Source: Chitinophagaceae bacterium
GTDB taxonomy: Bacteria > Bacteroidota > Bacteroidia > Chitinophagales > Chitinophagaceae
Reading direction: 5' to 3'
Length of the DNA stretch: 40,888 nucleotides
Assembly: GCA_947476485.1 (NCBI GenBank)
Contig: CANJQU010000030.1
Coordinates: 1 to 40,888 of the forward strand
Of the stretch, positions 9,060 to 18,577 are shown piece by piece. The translations under genes and the position numbers were made by a program. Within the stretch, counting starts at the first letter, position 1. Every line of letters starts with the position of its first letter. The notes below the pieces were generated by a model. That model was not told the DNA's origin. It was given only the letters and a program-made list of their open reading frames with translations, and did no database searches.

Positions 9060-9398
9060 TCAACTGAGTCTGTCGCCCAATGCCACAGTGGATTTGGAAG
9101 GGGTTACCAATACATAACCCATCCCTTCCGTGTTCTTAAAGCCAAGAGTCAGTACCTCTGAATCAAAAGGTCCCACTCGTCTCACAGGAAAGTTTACCAC
9201 GCAGGCTACCATAAGGCCTTGCAATTCCTCTTTTTCGTAAGTACCTACCAACTGCACACTTGATCTTTTGATCCCGATATCAGGGCCAAAGTCTATGAAC
9301 AATTTGTACGCTGGTTTTTTTGCCTCGGGAAAATCTTTAACCTCAATAATTTTACCAAGGCGTATATCTACCTTTTCAAAATCTTCGTATGCGATCAT
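9060..9398 (-). CDS. csaA: tRNA-binding domain protein CsaA
   Basis: This 112-residue protein consists of a single tRNA-binding OB-fold domain: 'FEKVDIRLGKIIEVKDFPEA', 'YKLFIDFGPDIGIKRSSVQL' and 'MVACVVNFPVRRVGPFDSEV'. That is the usual size and pattern of CsaA, a dimeric protein with reported tRNA-binding and export-related chaperone activity in Bacillus; its physiological role is uncertain. The gene starts 14 bp downstream of the thioesterase gene and is very likely co-transcribed with it. Confidence 0.92.
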   Translation of the reverse strand: MIAYEDFEKVDIRLGKIIEVKDFPEAKKPAYKLFIDFGPDIGIKRSSVQLVGTYEKEELQGLMVACVVNFPVRRVGPFDSEVLTLGFKNTEGMGYVLVTPSKSTVALGDRLS

Positions 9399-9412
9399 AA
9401 GATTGAGTTATG

Positions 9413-9934
9413 TCATTTTATGAACAAGGCGCGCAATTCGCCTGCATCTTCTGTCTTCATTTTTCCGCCAAGTATTAACCGTAGTTGCCGGCGGCGCAAA
9501 GCCCCGTCAAACATCGTTTTCTCCAGGTCAGTCTCTGGAATGAGCTCGGGCACTTTGCGCGGCTTGCCGTGATTGTCCAAAGCCACAAAAGTCATGTAAG
9601 CCTCGTTCGACAGGTATTTATACTGAGCCGTAAGGTCTTCGCCCCATACCCGCAGGTATACTTCCATGGAGGTGCTGAACGATCGTGTCAGCTTGGCTTC
9701 TATGGTAAGCAGGTTCCCTAATTGAATGGGTTGAGTAAAAGACACATTGTCTACCGATACAGTCACTACCGGGCAGTTACAGTGTTTTTGAGATGCTATT
9801 GCAGCAGCGATATCCATCCAGTGCATTAACTTTCCGCCCATGAGGTTGCCCAGCGTATTCGTATCGTTAGGCAACACCAGTTCTGACATCATCACAAATG
9901 TATCCTGTGGTTTTTTTGTGTGCATTCCAGTCAT
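9413..9934 (-). CDS. Acyl-CoA thioesterase, hotdog fold (YciA/BACH-like)
   Basis: The 173-residue hotdog-fold protein carries 'LVLPNDTNTLGNLMGGKLMH' followed by 'WMDIAAAIAS'. The Asn in 'PNDTN' and the Gly-Gly helix start are typical of acyl-CoA hydrolases of the YciA/BACH group. A second conserved stretch is 'EVYLRVWGEDL'. The enzyme would hydrolyse acyl-CoA to free acid and CoA in the cytoplasm; chain-length preference cannot be inferred. It is the first gene of a two-gene unit with csaA. ATGs at codons 1 and 4 are both plausible starts. Confidence 0.9.
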   Translation of the reverse strand: MTGMHTKKPQDTFVMMSELVLPNDTNTLGNLMGGKLMHWMDIAAAIASQKHCNCPVVTVSVDNVSFTQPIQLGNLLTIEAKLTRSFSTSMEVYLRVWGEDLTAQYKYLSNEAYMTFVALDNHGKPRKVPELIPETDLEKTMFDGALRRRQLRLILGGKMKTEDAGELRALFIK

Positions 9935-9981
9935 GATTTTTGAAAACGAAAATTACGCCAATATCCACTCTTTTACAGAGA

Positions 9982-11415
9982 TTATTTTAACAGTTCGGCA
10001 TAAGTCATTACCGTGTAGGGTTTTGTAGAGTCGACCTGGAAGTAGTCTTTATTCAGTAAGCTTGAGGGAAAACCACCGAACGCCTCAACAAATAGTTTAG
10101 GGTTTTTAATGTTTTCCATTATTTGCTTCTCGTCAGGATTAACAAACAAAAACGTTAACTGCGGCTTGTTTCCATCCATTGAAGATATATACAGGCTTTC
10201 GTATGGCAGCCCCCAATATAGCTTTGATACAGACATTAGATGTGCGTCGTTATACAATGCCAATTTGTCGATCCCTTTTTTCCGCATCTGGGCTAATATT
10301 TTTTCCGTCATATTGTTCCTTTCGGTAAATGGTTGCAGGAACGAGATTATGTATAAAATTCTTACTACAAAGATCACCGCCAGCACCCAAGCGGCAGTTG
10401 AAGATTTGAGCCTTGGCAGAAAGTCAAAAACAAATGGAGTGGCAACTATAATAGCAATCCCCGACCATTCACTTTCAATATGGAACAACAGGATAGATTC
10501 TCCGCCCGGGCCTGCATAAGTCAGGCCCATAATTATTATGTAACCGAGTGCACTCAAAAACGTCCAGATTGCCAATCGTCGGTCATTGTTTTTTACAAGG
10601 GTAGCAATACTAATAATAAAAACCATGGTTCCCAGCCAATAGTTAGTTACGCACCGATAGTAGAACGCCCGTAAAACCGGGCTTGTAAACGCATCCAGGA
10701 TATCCTGTAGTGAAAAGTGTGTTACACCCCGTAAATGGTCATTGTCATAAGCGGAGGTGGTATCGAGGCATTTCAGTGCGATCACGACAGCTAGCAGGCA
10801 TGTAAGCAGTATTGAAACGTTCCTGGAAAAAGGCCAATTTTTCTTTTCAAGGATAAGGTATATCCATAAGTAGGCCATAGGAATCAATATTACAAAATGG
10901 CTAAAAATGGTAAGAAACGCCAACAGCAAGAACGGAGGAAGCAGTAAAAAGAGGTTGGGCCGCGTGTTCCAAATATGCTGGATGACAGAAAAAAGCAAGA
11001 ACATCCACGCAGATGCAAGATATGTTTCACTTACCCATATATAAGATTCGCTGCAAAATAATAAATAATATAGCACCATCAGTATTGCCAGCCGGTATTG
11101 CCGGAATACGAACACAATAACACCGGCTACAAAAAAGTAGAATAAATAGTAACCAACACTATAACAGAACAGGATTATTTTCACCGACAAATGTAGTTTC
11201 CGGGCTAAATAGGGCAGAACCTGCACGACAAATGCACCATACCTGTTGCCAGGTAAATCGAAACCGGAATAATTGATAAGATTGAACAATCTAAACGCCG
11301 CATCGGAAAATATTGCCCGCTCTTTATAATATATCGCACCTAAAATACACAACACAACCATTGCCACAAGTGCTATCCTGGAAGGTATTTTCAAAGAGTG
11401 ATGGTTAACATCCAT
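9982..11415 (-). CDS. Polytopic membrane protein, unknown function
   Basis: The 477-residue protein is strongly hydrophobic with roughly ten membrane helices and a soluble C-terminal stretch of about 110 residues ('ILAQMRKKGIDKLALYNDAH' onward). An early periplasmic loop contains 'FSDAAFRLFNLINYSGFDLP' and 'NRYGAFVVQVLP', with acidic and Arg residues placed as in GT-C-type glycosyltransferases, but I see no diagnostic motif and do not assign it to that group. The thioesterase gene lies 47 bp downstream on the same strand. It may be an exopolysaccharide or lipid-linked sugar protein. Confidence 0.75.
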   Translation of the reverse strand: MDVNHHSLKIPSRIALVAMVVLCILGAIYYKERAIFSDAAFRLFNLINYSGFDLPGNRYGAFVVQVLPYLARKLHLSVKIILFCYSVGYYLFYFFVAGVIVFVFRQYRLAILMVLYYLLFCSESYIWVSETYLASAWMFLLFSVIQHIWNTRPNLFLLLPPFLLLAFLTIFSHFVILIPMAYLWIYLILEKKNWPFSRNVSILLTCLLAVVIALKCLDTTSAYDNDHLRGVTHFSLQDILDAFTSPVLRAFYYRCVTNYWLGTMVFIISIATLVKNNDRRLAIWTFLSALGYIIIMGLTYAGPGGESILLFHIESEWSGIAIIVATPFVFDFLPRLKSSTAAWVLAVIFVVRILYIISFLQPFTERNNMTEKILAQMRKKGIDKLALYNDAHLMSVSKLYWGLPYESLYISSMDGNKPQLTFLFVNPDEKQIMENIKNPKLFVEAFGGFPSSLLNKDYFQVDSTKPYTVMTYAELLK

Positions 11416-11490
11416 ATAGGGAAAGGTACTACAAGCTTACAATATAAAAGGGAAGGCCACCAGCAGCCTTTCAAGGTTTTTCAGCGGCAA

Positions 11491-12654
11491 TTATTTTACA
11501 ATATCAATCGATCTCACGCACACCTGCTTGCCACCATTGCTAAGTCTTAAATAATATACGCCGGGAGCAACCGAAGGTGGCAGGACCAACTGGGTATGAT
11601 CGCTGCTCACGTTTATTACATCGGCTACGATAATCCGACCACTTATGTCTGCTAACTCATAATTCCAGCGTCCCTGCATGGCCGGAAGTGACAATGAAAC
11701 CTGGTGACCGCGTACCGGGTTTGGATAGACGCTAACCAATGAATTATCACTTACATTGGAAACACCGACATTTACCAGGCGTTGTGTATGTGTGGTTGCC
11801 TTGATTGGCGTTGTATAGGTGCTATCCGAAAACCTCACATTTGCAAAAGGTGTAACTTCACTTGCACGGTAATAGTTTTGCTCGTAAGTGGTTGTTATCT
11901 GACCTTGCGTCAGGCCTAAACCTGATAGTATCGTGACGGCCGCAGGAACTCCGTTGATGAAAAAACTATCAAGTGTTTTTGTGGTTGACTGTACCTGCAA
12001 AACATTGAACCAATCGGATGGGTTACCCAAAAGATCTTTTACTCTCATTTTCCCCCAACCAGTAACTGAATCCTTTTCAATCAAGTAAGTTCTAACAACG
12101 CCTGGAGTACCAGCGGGTAATACGGTTGCAATCGAAATCGTAAAGCTAACATCGAAATAAAGTTCAGATCTCCATCCCGAATGTAGCGCGGTTGGGAACT
12201 GGAGTATGCTTCGCGGAGAGGAGTATAAATTATTTTGTGCAGATATTATTAAACTATCTAGCGGCCCAAGAGTTATAGCTGTTAAACTGTAACCGGTATG
12301 GCGGACGTCAATTCCATATTCTAAAAGTCCTGTAGGACTAATAGCTTTTTGAGCATTTCCTTGATAACTATAATTTGACAAGCTATATAAATTACTATCG
12401 GCAAAAGACGCAGGAGAGACTGTTGCATTTACGTGATAAGAATACAATATAGGCATGGAATCTATCACAATACTCATGTCCCATGAGCCATCCGCAGTTG
12501 CGGTCAAAGATGGGAATGATGATGCAGCGGTTGTGGTCTTCAGGCTATCAGTCCCGATCACCGAAGCAGGATAATTACCTGAATTTAAGACGATCTGGCC
12601 ATAAGATGCGGCAGTTAAAATCAAAGCAATAGCCGATAGCAGAAGTTTCCTCAT
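11491..12654 (-). CDS. T9SS-exported protein with type A sorting domain
   Basis: The 387-residue protein starts with a signal peptide ('LLLSAIALILTAASYGQ') and ends with a type A sorting domain of about 80 residues: 'SVYPNPVRGHQVSLSL', 'YELADISGRII', 'LPPSVAPGVYYLRLSNGG' and 'CVRSIDIVK'. Such domains direct proteins through the type IX secretion system, after which they are removed and the cargo is anchored or released. The body (about 20-300) is beta-rich and Ser/Thr-rich without a recognisable enzymatic motif, so the cargo function is unknown. No T9SS machinery genes lie in this window. Confidence 0.88.
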   Translation of the reverse strand: MRKLLLSAIALILTAASYGQIVLNSGNYPASVIGTDSLKTTTAASSFPSLTATADGSWDMSIVIDSMPILYSYHVNATVSPASFADSNLYSLSNYSYQGNAQKAISPTGLLEYGIDVRHTGYSLTAITLGPLDSLIISAQNNLYSSPRSILQFPTALHSGWRSELYFDVSFTISIATVLPAGTPGVVRTYLIEKDSVTGWGKMRVKDLLGNPSDWFNVLQVQSTTKTLDSFFINGVPAAVTILSGLGLTQGQITTTYEQNYYRASEVTPFANVRFSDSTYTTPIKATTHTQRLVNVGVSNVSDNSLVSVYPNPVRGHQVSLSLPAMQGRWNYELADISGRIIVADVINVSSDHTQLVLPPSVAPGVYYLRLSNGGKQVCVRSIDIVK

Positions 12655-12718
12655 AAAAGCACTATTTACGAATTTTTGCTAAAATATCTGCATACAGTAG
12701 CATAGTAATCGCTCTGTG

Positions 12719-15574
12719 TTACTTGCTCAGGTGCATGCTCCTTTCTTTGTATAGATTTCTGAACCATGGATCGCGCAGGTTTTTAATGAAGCGTATCGCC
12801 TCTCCTGTGCTCTTCATTTCCGGCCCCAGCTCTTTATTCACATTCGGAAATTTATTGAAGCTGAATACCGGCTCCTTTACCGCAAATCCTTCCAGCTTTT
12901 GCACCAGTTTCAGGTCCTTTAGTTTCAGCTCACCCAGCATCACCTTTGTGGCAATATTCAGATAAGGGATACCATATGCTTTTGCAATAAATGGCGTGGT
13001 GCGGCTCGCACGAGGATTGGCTTCGATCACGTAGACTTTTCCATCCTTTATAGCATACTGAATATTTATCAACCCCTTTATCTTCAGGCGCAGCGCTACT
13101 TTTTTCGCTATATCCGCCATTTCATCCACAATAAGCGGTGTCAGGTTGAAAGCCGGCAATACAGCGTGGCTGTCGCCGCTGTGAATGCCAGCCGGCTCAA
13201 TATGCTCCATAATACCCATTATGTGCACAGTCTCGCCATCGCATATTGCATCTACTTCAGCTTCCTGGCAGCGATCCAGGAAGTGGTCTATCAGTATCTT
13301 ATTGCCGGGGAGATGCTTGAGCAGGCTAACCACGCTCTTTTCAAGCTCTTCGTCATTTATCACAATGCGCATCCGCTGTCCGCCCAGCACGTAAGAGGGG
13401 CGCACCAATACCGGGTAACCCACTTCTTTGGCCACTTCTATTGCTTCATCTGTGGTGTAAGCAGTACCGTAATTCGGATAAGGGATTCCCAGTTCTTTCA
13501 GCGTGTCGCTGAAGCGTCCGCGATCTTCGGCTATATCCATGTCGTCAAACGAGGTGCCGATGATCTTTATTCCTTTTTCATGCAACCGTTTTGCCAACTT
13601 CAACGCAGTTTGTCCACCGAGTTGCACAATGATGCCATCTGGTTTTTCATGCTCTATGATCTCCCAGAGATGCTCCCAATATACCGGTTCAAAATAAAGC
13701 TTGTCCGCAATATCAAAATCCGTTGACACCGTTTCGGGATTGCAGTTCACCATTATCGACTCATATCCTGCTTCCCTTATCGCCATCAGGCCATGCGTGC
13801 AGCAATAGTCAAACTCAATGCCCTGACCAATACGGTTAGGGCCGGAACCCAGCACTATTATTTTTTTCTTGCCGGTTACCTTACTCTCGTTAGACATATC
13901 CGCAACCCCTATAGTAGTGGAAACAGGCGCATGCTCAAAAGTGCTGTAAAAATAAGGTGTCTTTGCTTCGAACTCTGCACTGCAGGTATCCACCATTTTG
14001 AATACACGGGTAATGCCCAGCGACTTCCGGTGTTCATACACTTCTTCTTCGGTGCAGTCCTTTACAAGCTCAGCAATTTGCTCATCGCCAAACCCCATTT
14101 GCTTTGCCTGGCGCAACAGATCGACCGGTAGCTTTTCGAGATGTTTGTATTTGCGTATTTCGGTCTCAAGGTTTACGATATCCTGTATCTGGTATAAAAA
14201 CCAGCGGTCTATTTGAGTTAGTTCTCTTATTGTTTTTATTGATACCCCGGCCGCCATTGCTTCCTTGATACGGAAGATGCGGTCCCAGGTGGGGCGCTTC
14301 AAAGTGTCTATCAATTCTTCCGGCCGCAGGCGGCTTGTGCTGATGAAAGACAGGCCTGTGGCATTATTCTCCAGGCTCTGACAAGCTTTTTGCAACGCCT
14401 CGGGAAAAGTACGGCCGATAGCCATTACCTCACCAACGGATTTCATCTGTAATCCGAGGGTGTCGTCAGCTCCTTTGAATTTATCGAAGTTCCAGCGTGG
14501 CATTTTTACGATCACATAATCCAGTGCCGGCTCAAAATAAGCCGAAGTTGTTTGTGTGATCTGGTTCTTCAATTCATCAAGCGAATATCCTATCGCCAGC
14601 TTAGCTGCGATCTTAGCTATCGGGTAACCGGTTGCCTTAGATGCTAATGCAGACGAGCGGCTGACACGCGGGTTTATCTCTATCGCAATGATCTCTTCTG
14701 TTTCAGGGTTTAGTGCGAATTGTACGTTACACCCACCGGCAAAATTACCAAGGTCACGCATCATCATAATGGCCGTATTGCGCATTAGCTGAAATGCTGT
14801 ATCGCTGAGTGTCATTGCAGGAGCCACAGTGATGCTGTCACCGGTATGAATACCCATTGGGTCGAAATTCTCAACGGTGCAGATGATGACTACATTATCG
14901 TTCTTGTCGCGCAGCAGTTCCAGTTCAAATTCTTTCCATCCCAGCACCGCACGCTCTACCAGCACTTCGTGCATAGGCGAAGCTGTTAGGCCACGCTCCA
15001 GTGCACCATCCAGTTCATCTTTGTGCATGACAATACCACCGCCGGAGCCGCCCAGCGTGTAAGAGGGACGAATAACGATAGGTAGTCCAATCTCTTGCGC
15101 AAATTCCTTCCCTTCGAGCAACGAATTTGCTGTTCGTGCTTCGGCCACGGGAACCCCGATCTCGATCATCCATTTACGGAACAATTCACGGTCTTCGGCC
15201 TTATCTATTGCTTTTATATCAACTCCTATCAGCCGCACGTTAAACCGCTCCCATACACCTAATTCATCCGCTTCCTTTGCCAGGTTCAACGCTGTCTGAC
15301 CACCCATTGTCGGTAATACGGCATCTATATCATTTTCCTCCAGTATCTGCTCTATGCTTTCCACGGTGAGTGGCAGCAGGTATACCCTGTCTGCCATCAT
15401 TGGATCGGTCATTATCGTAGCAGGGTTAGAGTTTATCAGTATTACTTTTACTCCTTCTTCCCGCAGGCTTCTTGCCGCCTGGGTACCTGAATAGTCAAAT
15501 TCACATGCCTGTCCGATGATGATGGGACCAGAACCGATGATAAGCACACTTTTAATTGAAAGATCGCGTGGCAT
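12719..15574 (-). CDS. carB: Carbamoyl-phosphate synthase large subunit, without the MGS regulatory domain
   Basis: The 951-residue protein contains two homologous ATP-grasp halves. The N-terminal half begins '[20 protein letters not shown]' and carries '[13 protein letters not shown]'; the second begins '[20 protein letters not shown]' and carries '[14 protein letters not shown]'. It makes carbamoyl phosphate from bicarbonate, ATP and ammonia delivered by CarA, for pyrimidine and arginine synthesis. The E. coli protein is about 1073 residues; this one stops shortly after '[15 protein letters not shown]', so the C-terminal MGS domain that binds UMP, IMP and ornithine is absent. A short form is familiar in Bacteroidota. 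carA is not adjacent. Confidence 0.96.
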   Translation of the reverse strand: MPRDLSIKSVLIIGSGPIIIGQACEFDYSGTQAARSLREEGVKVILINSNPATIMTDPMMADRVYLLPLTVESIEQILEENDIDAVLPTMGGQTALNLAKEADELGVWERFNVRLIGVDIKAIDKAEDRELFRKWMIEIGVPVAEARTANSLLEGKEFAQEIGLPIVIRPSYTLGGSGGGIVMHKDELDGALERGLTASPMHEVLVERAVLGWKEFELELLRDKNDNVVIICTVENFDPMGIHTGDSITVAPAMTLSDTAFQLMRNTAIMMMRDLGNFAGGCNVQFALNPETEEIIAIEINPRVSRSSALASKATGYPIAKIAAKLAIGYSLDELKNQITQTTSAYFEPALDYVIVKMPRWNFDKFKGADDTLGLQMKSVGEVMAIGRTFPEALQKACQSLENNATGLSFISTSRLRPEELIDTLKRPTWDRIFRIKEAMAAGVSIKTIRELTQIDRWFLYQIQDIVNLETEIRKYKHLEKLPVDLLRQAKQMGFGDEQIAELVKDCTEEEVYEHRKSLGITRVFKMVDTCSAEFEAKTPYFYSTFEHAPVSTTIGVADMSNESKVTGKKKIIVLGSGPNRIGQGIEFDYCCTHGLMAIREAGYESIMVNCNPETVSTDFDIADKLYFEPVYWEHLWEIIEHEKPDGIIVQLGGQTALKLAKRLHEKGIKIIGTSFDDMDIAEDRGRFSDTLKELGIPYPNYGTAYTTDEAIEVAKEVGYPVLVRPSYVLGGQRMRIVINDEELEKSVVSLLKHLPGNKILIDHFLDRCQEAEVDAICDGETVHIMGIMEHIEPAGIHSGDSHAVLPAFNLTPLIVDEMADIAKKVALRLKIKGLINIQYAIKDGKVYVIEANPRASRTTPFIAKAYGIPYLNIATKVMLGELKLKDLKLVQKLEGFAVKEPVFSFNKFPNVNKELGPEMKSTGEAIRFIKNLRDPWFRNLYKERSMHLSK

Positions 15575-15628
15575 TCCAGAAATTAAAAATTAAAAATTAA
15601 AAAACGCGGGATGAGCAGATATAAAAAT

Positions 15629-15656
15629 CGGGCTCAACGCCCGAGGTGCAAATGTA
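15629..15656 (-). promoter_or_regulatory. carB promoter -7 box and leader hairpin
   Basis: On the minus strand, TACATTTG (15656-15649) matches TAnnTTTG; an ATTG lies 16 bp upstream. Just downstream the leader can form a hairpin with arms CGGGC and GCCCG and loop GTTGA (15643-15629), followed by ATTTTTATAT. This looks like a small terminator or 5' stability structure ahead of carB, whose ATG is at 15574. A regulatory role is not established. Confidence 0.4.
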
Positions 15657-15816
15657 TAAAAAATACCGATTGCAATTCTATTTTGACTTAATCCCCATCG
15701 CCATGTAAAAAATTACATATAAAGCAAAAAAACGTACGTATGCATAGAAAATATAATCTGCTTTGCGTTTTATACATATATCTGACAAATTACCCGTTCG
15801 GGGATAATTATTTGCA

Positions 15817-15876
15817 TAATTTTGCCAGAGGATAAAAACAATCCTCAACTGTACTACTTTTTTCGCATTTTTGCGA
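15817..15876 (+). promoter_or_regulatory. mreB promoter region with leader hairpins
   Basis: TAATTTTG at 15817-15824 is an exact TAnnTTTG match upstream of mreB (ATG 15899); no good TTTG is seen 19-21 bp further upstream. The predicted leader of about 70 nt contains two small stem-loops: GAGGAT/ATCCTC (15828-15846) and TCGCA/TGCGA with a TTTT loop (15863-15876). The 15575-15898 gap holds only this region and the divergent carB leader. Confidence 0.45.
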
Positions 15877-15898
15877 TTATTATAAAATTACCGCCATA

Positions 15899-16930
15899 AT
15901 GAGTTTTTTAGGCTTTTTTAAATTTCTTACACAGGAAATCGCAATAGATCTTGGCACTGCCAATACACTTATCATACATAACGACCAGGTAGTTGTGGAC
16001 GAACCATCTATAGTAGCTATTGACCGCACTACGAATAAGATTGTAGCCGTGGGCAAAAAGGCTATGATGATGCATGAAAAAACACACGAGAACCTAAAAA
16101 CCATACGCCCGCTGAAAGATGGTGTAATTGCCGACTTTAATGCTGCCGAGGGTATGTTGCGGGAGATGATAAAATTAGTTTATCCGAAGAAACCAATGTT
16201 CCCGCCAAGCTGGCGCATGGTTATCTGCATCCCGTCGAGCATTACCGAAGTAGAGAAAAGAGCGGTGCGTGACTCTGCGGAACAAGCCGGAGCTAAAGAA
16301 GTGTATATGATACATGAGCCTATGGCAGCAGCCTTAGGTATAGGTATAGACGTTGAAGAGCCAACCGGCAACATGATCATAGATATCGGTGGCGGCACGA
16401 CCGGCATTTCGGTGATAGCGCTTGCCGGTATCGTTTGTGACCAGTCAATACGTATTGCGGGCGATGAGTTTACCGGTGATATCATGGAGGCTATGCGCCG
16501 TTACCACAGTCTTATGATCGGTGAGCGTACTGCTGAACAAATAAAAATACACGTAGGATCTGCACTGAAAGAACTGGACAACCCACCCGATGACATAGCA
16601 GTAAATGGCCGTGACCTGGTAACCGGGATTCCCAAACAGATCATGGTATCGTACCAGGAAGTTGCAGAAGCGCTTGATAAATCCATATTCAAAATAGAAG
16701 AAGCCATTTTAAAGGCATTAGAAAGTACGCCACCTGAGCTTGCTGCGGATATTTATCGCCGCGGACTATACCTTACCGGCGGCGGCGCCTTGCTGCGCGG
16801 ACTCGACAAGCGTATTTCACACAAGATCAAACTGCCCGTGCATGTTGCAGATGATCCACTGCGTGCGGTGGTGCGCGGTACCGGCATGGCACTTAAAAAC
16901 ATCGCAAGGATGCCGTTTTTGATGAAATAA
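15899..16930 (+). CDS. mreB: Rod shape-determining protein MreB
   Basis: The 343-residue actin-like protein has the expected phosphate-binding loops: 'IAIDLGTANTLI' near the N-terminus and 'MIIDIGGGTTGISVIAL' around residues 158-175. It also has 'HEPMAAALG' and, near the C-terminus, 'LYLTGGGALLRGL'. An N-terminal amphipathic stretch ('MSFLGFFKFLTQ') fits membrane binding. MreB filaments guide the elongation peptidoglycan synthase. It is the first gene of an mreB-mreC-mreD cluster and has normal family length. Confidence 0.97.
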   Translation: MSFLGFFKFLTQEIAIDLGTANTLIIHNDQVVVDEPSIVAIDRTTNKIVAVGKKAMMMHEKTHENLKTIRPLKDGVIADFNAAEGMLREMIKLVYPKKPMFPPSWRMVICIPSSITEVEKRAVRDSAEQAGAKEVYMIHEPMAAALGIGIDVEEPTGNMIIDIGGGTTGISVIALAGIVCDQSIRIAGDEFTGDIMEAMRRYHSLMIGERTAEQIKIHVGSALKELDNPPDDIAVNGRDLVTGIPKQIMVSYQEVAEALDKSIFKIEEAILKALESTPPELAADIYRRGLYLTGGGALLRGLDKRISHKIKLPVHVADDPLRAVVRGTGMALKNIARMPFLMK

Positions 16931-17050
16931 AGCCCCATCCCCAAAAAGAGAACCTGGCATTTAGCTGCGCTTAAAACATTTAGCAAAAGGAATGAGTTTA
17001 GCAAAATGATGTTTATTATATTGCACGAAAATTCCCAAATTCCTTAATAA

Positions 17051-17905
17051 GTGCGCAATTTTATTCTTTTTGTACGGCGCTTTTTTAATCTCATATTGTT
17101 TCTGGCCCTGGAGATAGTATGTGTGATCCTTATAGAGCATACCAACACTTTGCAGGGTAATGACATTATCAGTTCGGCAAACATGGTATCTGGTCTTGTT
17201 TATAAAAAACAAAGCGACGTGGTCTATTATTTCGGTCTGCGTAAAATGAATGACAGCCTTGTGAATGAAAATGCACGATTGCGAAATGAAATTGATCAAT
17301 TGCACAGTGTAGATACGTTGAAGGACAGCGTTGTACATCGTAAATTATATTCTGCCGATTCGTCTACCCATATCGTAAAGTTTGCAGACTATGTGTACCG
17401 TACTGCGCGCGTAATCAATAATTCAACAAATGCCAGTGACAACTACATTACTATAAACAGGGGCTCCAGGGACGGGATCAGTAAAAATATGGCTGTGATA
17501 TCCGGCACCGGAATAGTAGGCAGGGTGGAGCACGTGTCTGCACATTTCGCGAGCGTGTTATCTGTGCTGAGCTCAAAACAAAAAGTTGCTGCCAAACTGA
17601 AAGACGGGACCACCGGCTATATAATATGGGATGAGAAACAACCTGATGCATTGATCATGATAGATGTCCCACAACAGGTGAAAGTAAAAAAGGGAGATTC
17701 TGTCTACACCGGTATATTCTCTATTTTTTCGCCGGATATAATGATAGGTACTGTTTTAAAAACTGTAGTAGTGAAGAAAAACGCGATGCAGCTTATCTAT
17801 CTTCAGTCATCAACTAATTTTCATAACCTGCAGTATGTGTATGTGATCGAAAACAAAATGATGATAGAAAAGAAAATTGTTGAAGATTCATCGGGAAAAA
17901 AGTGA
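17051..17905 (+). CDS. mreC: Rod shape-determining protein MreC
   Basis: The 284-residue protein has a short basic N-terminus, one membrane helix (about 10-28), a coiled-coil-prone segment around 'KMNDSLVNENARLRNEIDQL', and a beta-rich periplasmic domain with 'INRGSRDGISKNMAVISGTG' and 'IVGRVEHVS', which are typical of MreC. It links MreB to PBP2/RodA. Translation probably begins at a GTG (17051), since the membrane segment follows at the proper distance. The gene follows mreB by 120 bp. Confidence 0.94.
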   Translation: MRNFILFVRRFFNLILFLALEIVCVILIEHTNTLQGNDIISSANMVSGLVYKKQSDVVYYFGLRKMNDSLVNENARLRNEIDQLHSVDTLKDSVVHRKLYSADSSTHIVKFADYVYRTARVINNSTNASDNYITINRGSRDGISKNMAVISGTGIVGRVEHVSAHFASVLSVLSSKQKVAAKLKDGTTGYIIWDEKQPDALIMIDVPQQVKVKKGDSVYTGIFSIFSPDIMIGTVLKTVVVKKNAMQLIYLQSSTNFHNLQYVYVIENKMMIEKKIVEDSSGKK

Positions 17906-17991
17906 CCGCTCCCCGGCCCTCTCCGAATGAGTGGGTGAGCCGGTCTGATGGTAGACAGCATCGAATGACATAGGTAATAAAGGAAAGAGAC

Positions 17992-18537
17992 ATGAACGTT
18001 TACTTAAAAAATATGCTGCGCTTTTGCATTATCATCCTGCTCCAGGTGCTGATACTGGACAAGATAACGCTGCGCTGGTGGAGTGAACCATCTGGGTTCC
18101 CGGTGTTCATACCTTATGTTTACCCGCTATTCCTGCTTCTTCTGCCATTCGAAACACCAGTATGGGCATTGCTGATCATGGGGTTCATTCTTGGTATCAC
18201 AGTTGATTCTTTTATGAACACTGCAGGTATGCACGCTTTTGCAACAATCATTATCGCCTACCTGCGCACCAATGTGCTTAGCGCACTGCTGCCCCGGAAT
18301 CTGTCAGAATATGATGGTCAGCATCCTTCTATCAGAACCATGGGTTGGATGCCCTTCCTGGTATACAGCGCTTTCCTGATCATACTGCATCACTTCGTTT
18401 TCTTTTCCATAGAATTATGGAACCTGTCCAACTTCGGCTTTTTATTGCTGAAGGTAGTTGCATCGGCAGTTACCTCTATGTTGTTCATCATTGTTTACCT
18501 TTTGCTCTTTACCAGACAAAGTGCATCGCGGGTGTAA
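17992..18537 (+). CDS. mreD: Rod shape-determining protein MreD
   Basis: The 181-residue protein is strongly hydrophobic with about five membrane helices, the usual size and character of MreD, and it follows mreC in the conserved order. 'LGITVDSFMNTAGMHAF' fits the MreD core, where an Asp and a following membrane helix are common. It is a membrane component of the elongasome. In Bacteroidota the PBP2 gene (mrdA) and rodA usually follow; here a convergent phage gene ends 40 bp downstream of mreD instead. Confidence 0.9.
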   Translation: MNVYLKNMLRFCIIILLQVLILDKITLRWWSEPSGFPVFIPYVYPLFLLLLPFETPVWALLIMGFILGITVDSFMNTAGMHAFATIIIAYLRTNVLSALLPRNLSEYDGQHPSIRTMGWMPFLVYSAFLIILHHFVFFSIELWNLSNFGFLLLKVVASAVTSMLFIIVYLLLFTRQSASRV

Positions 18538-18577
18538 AGCTAAATCCTTGCGCACACGCTGTATACCAACGAGTGTA

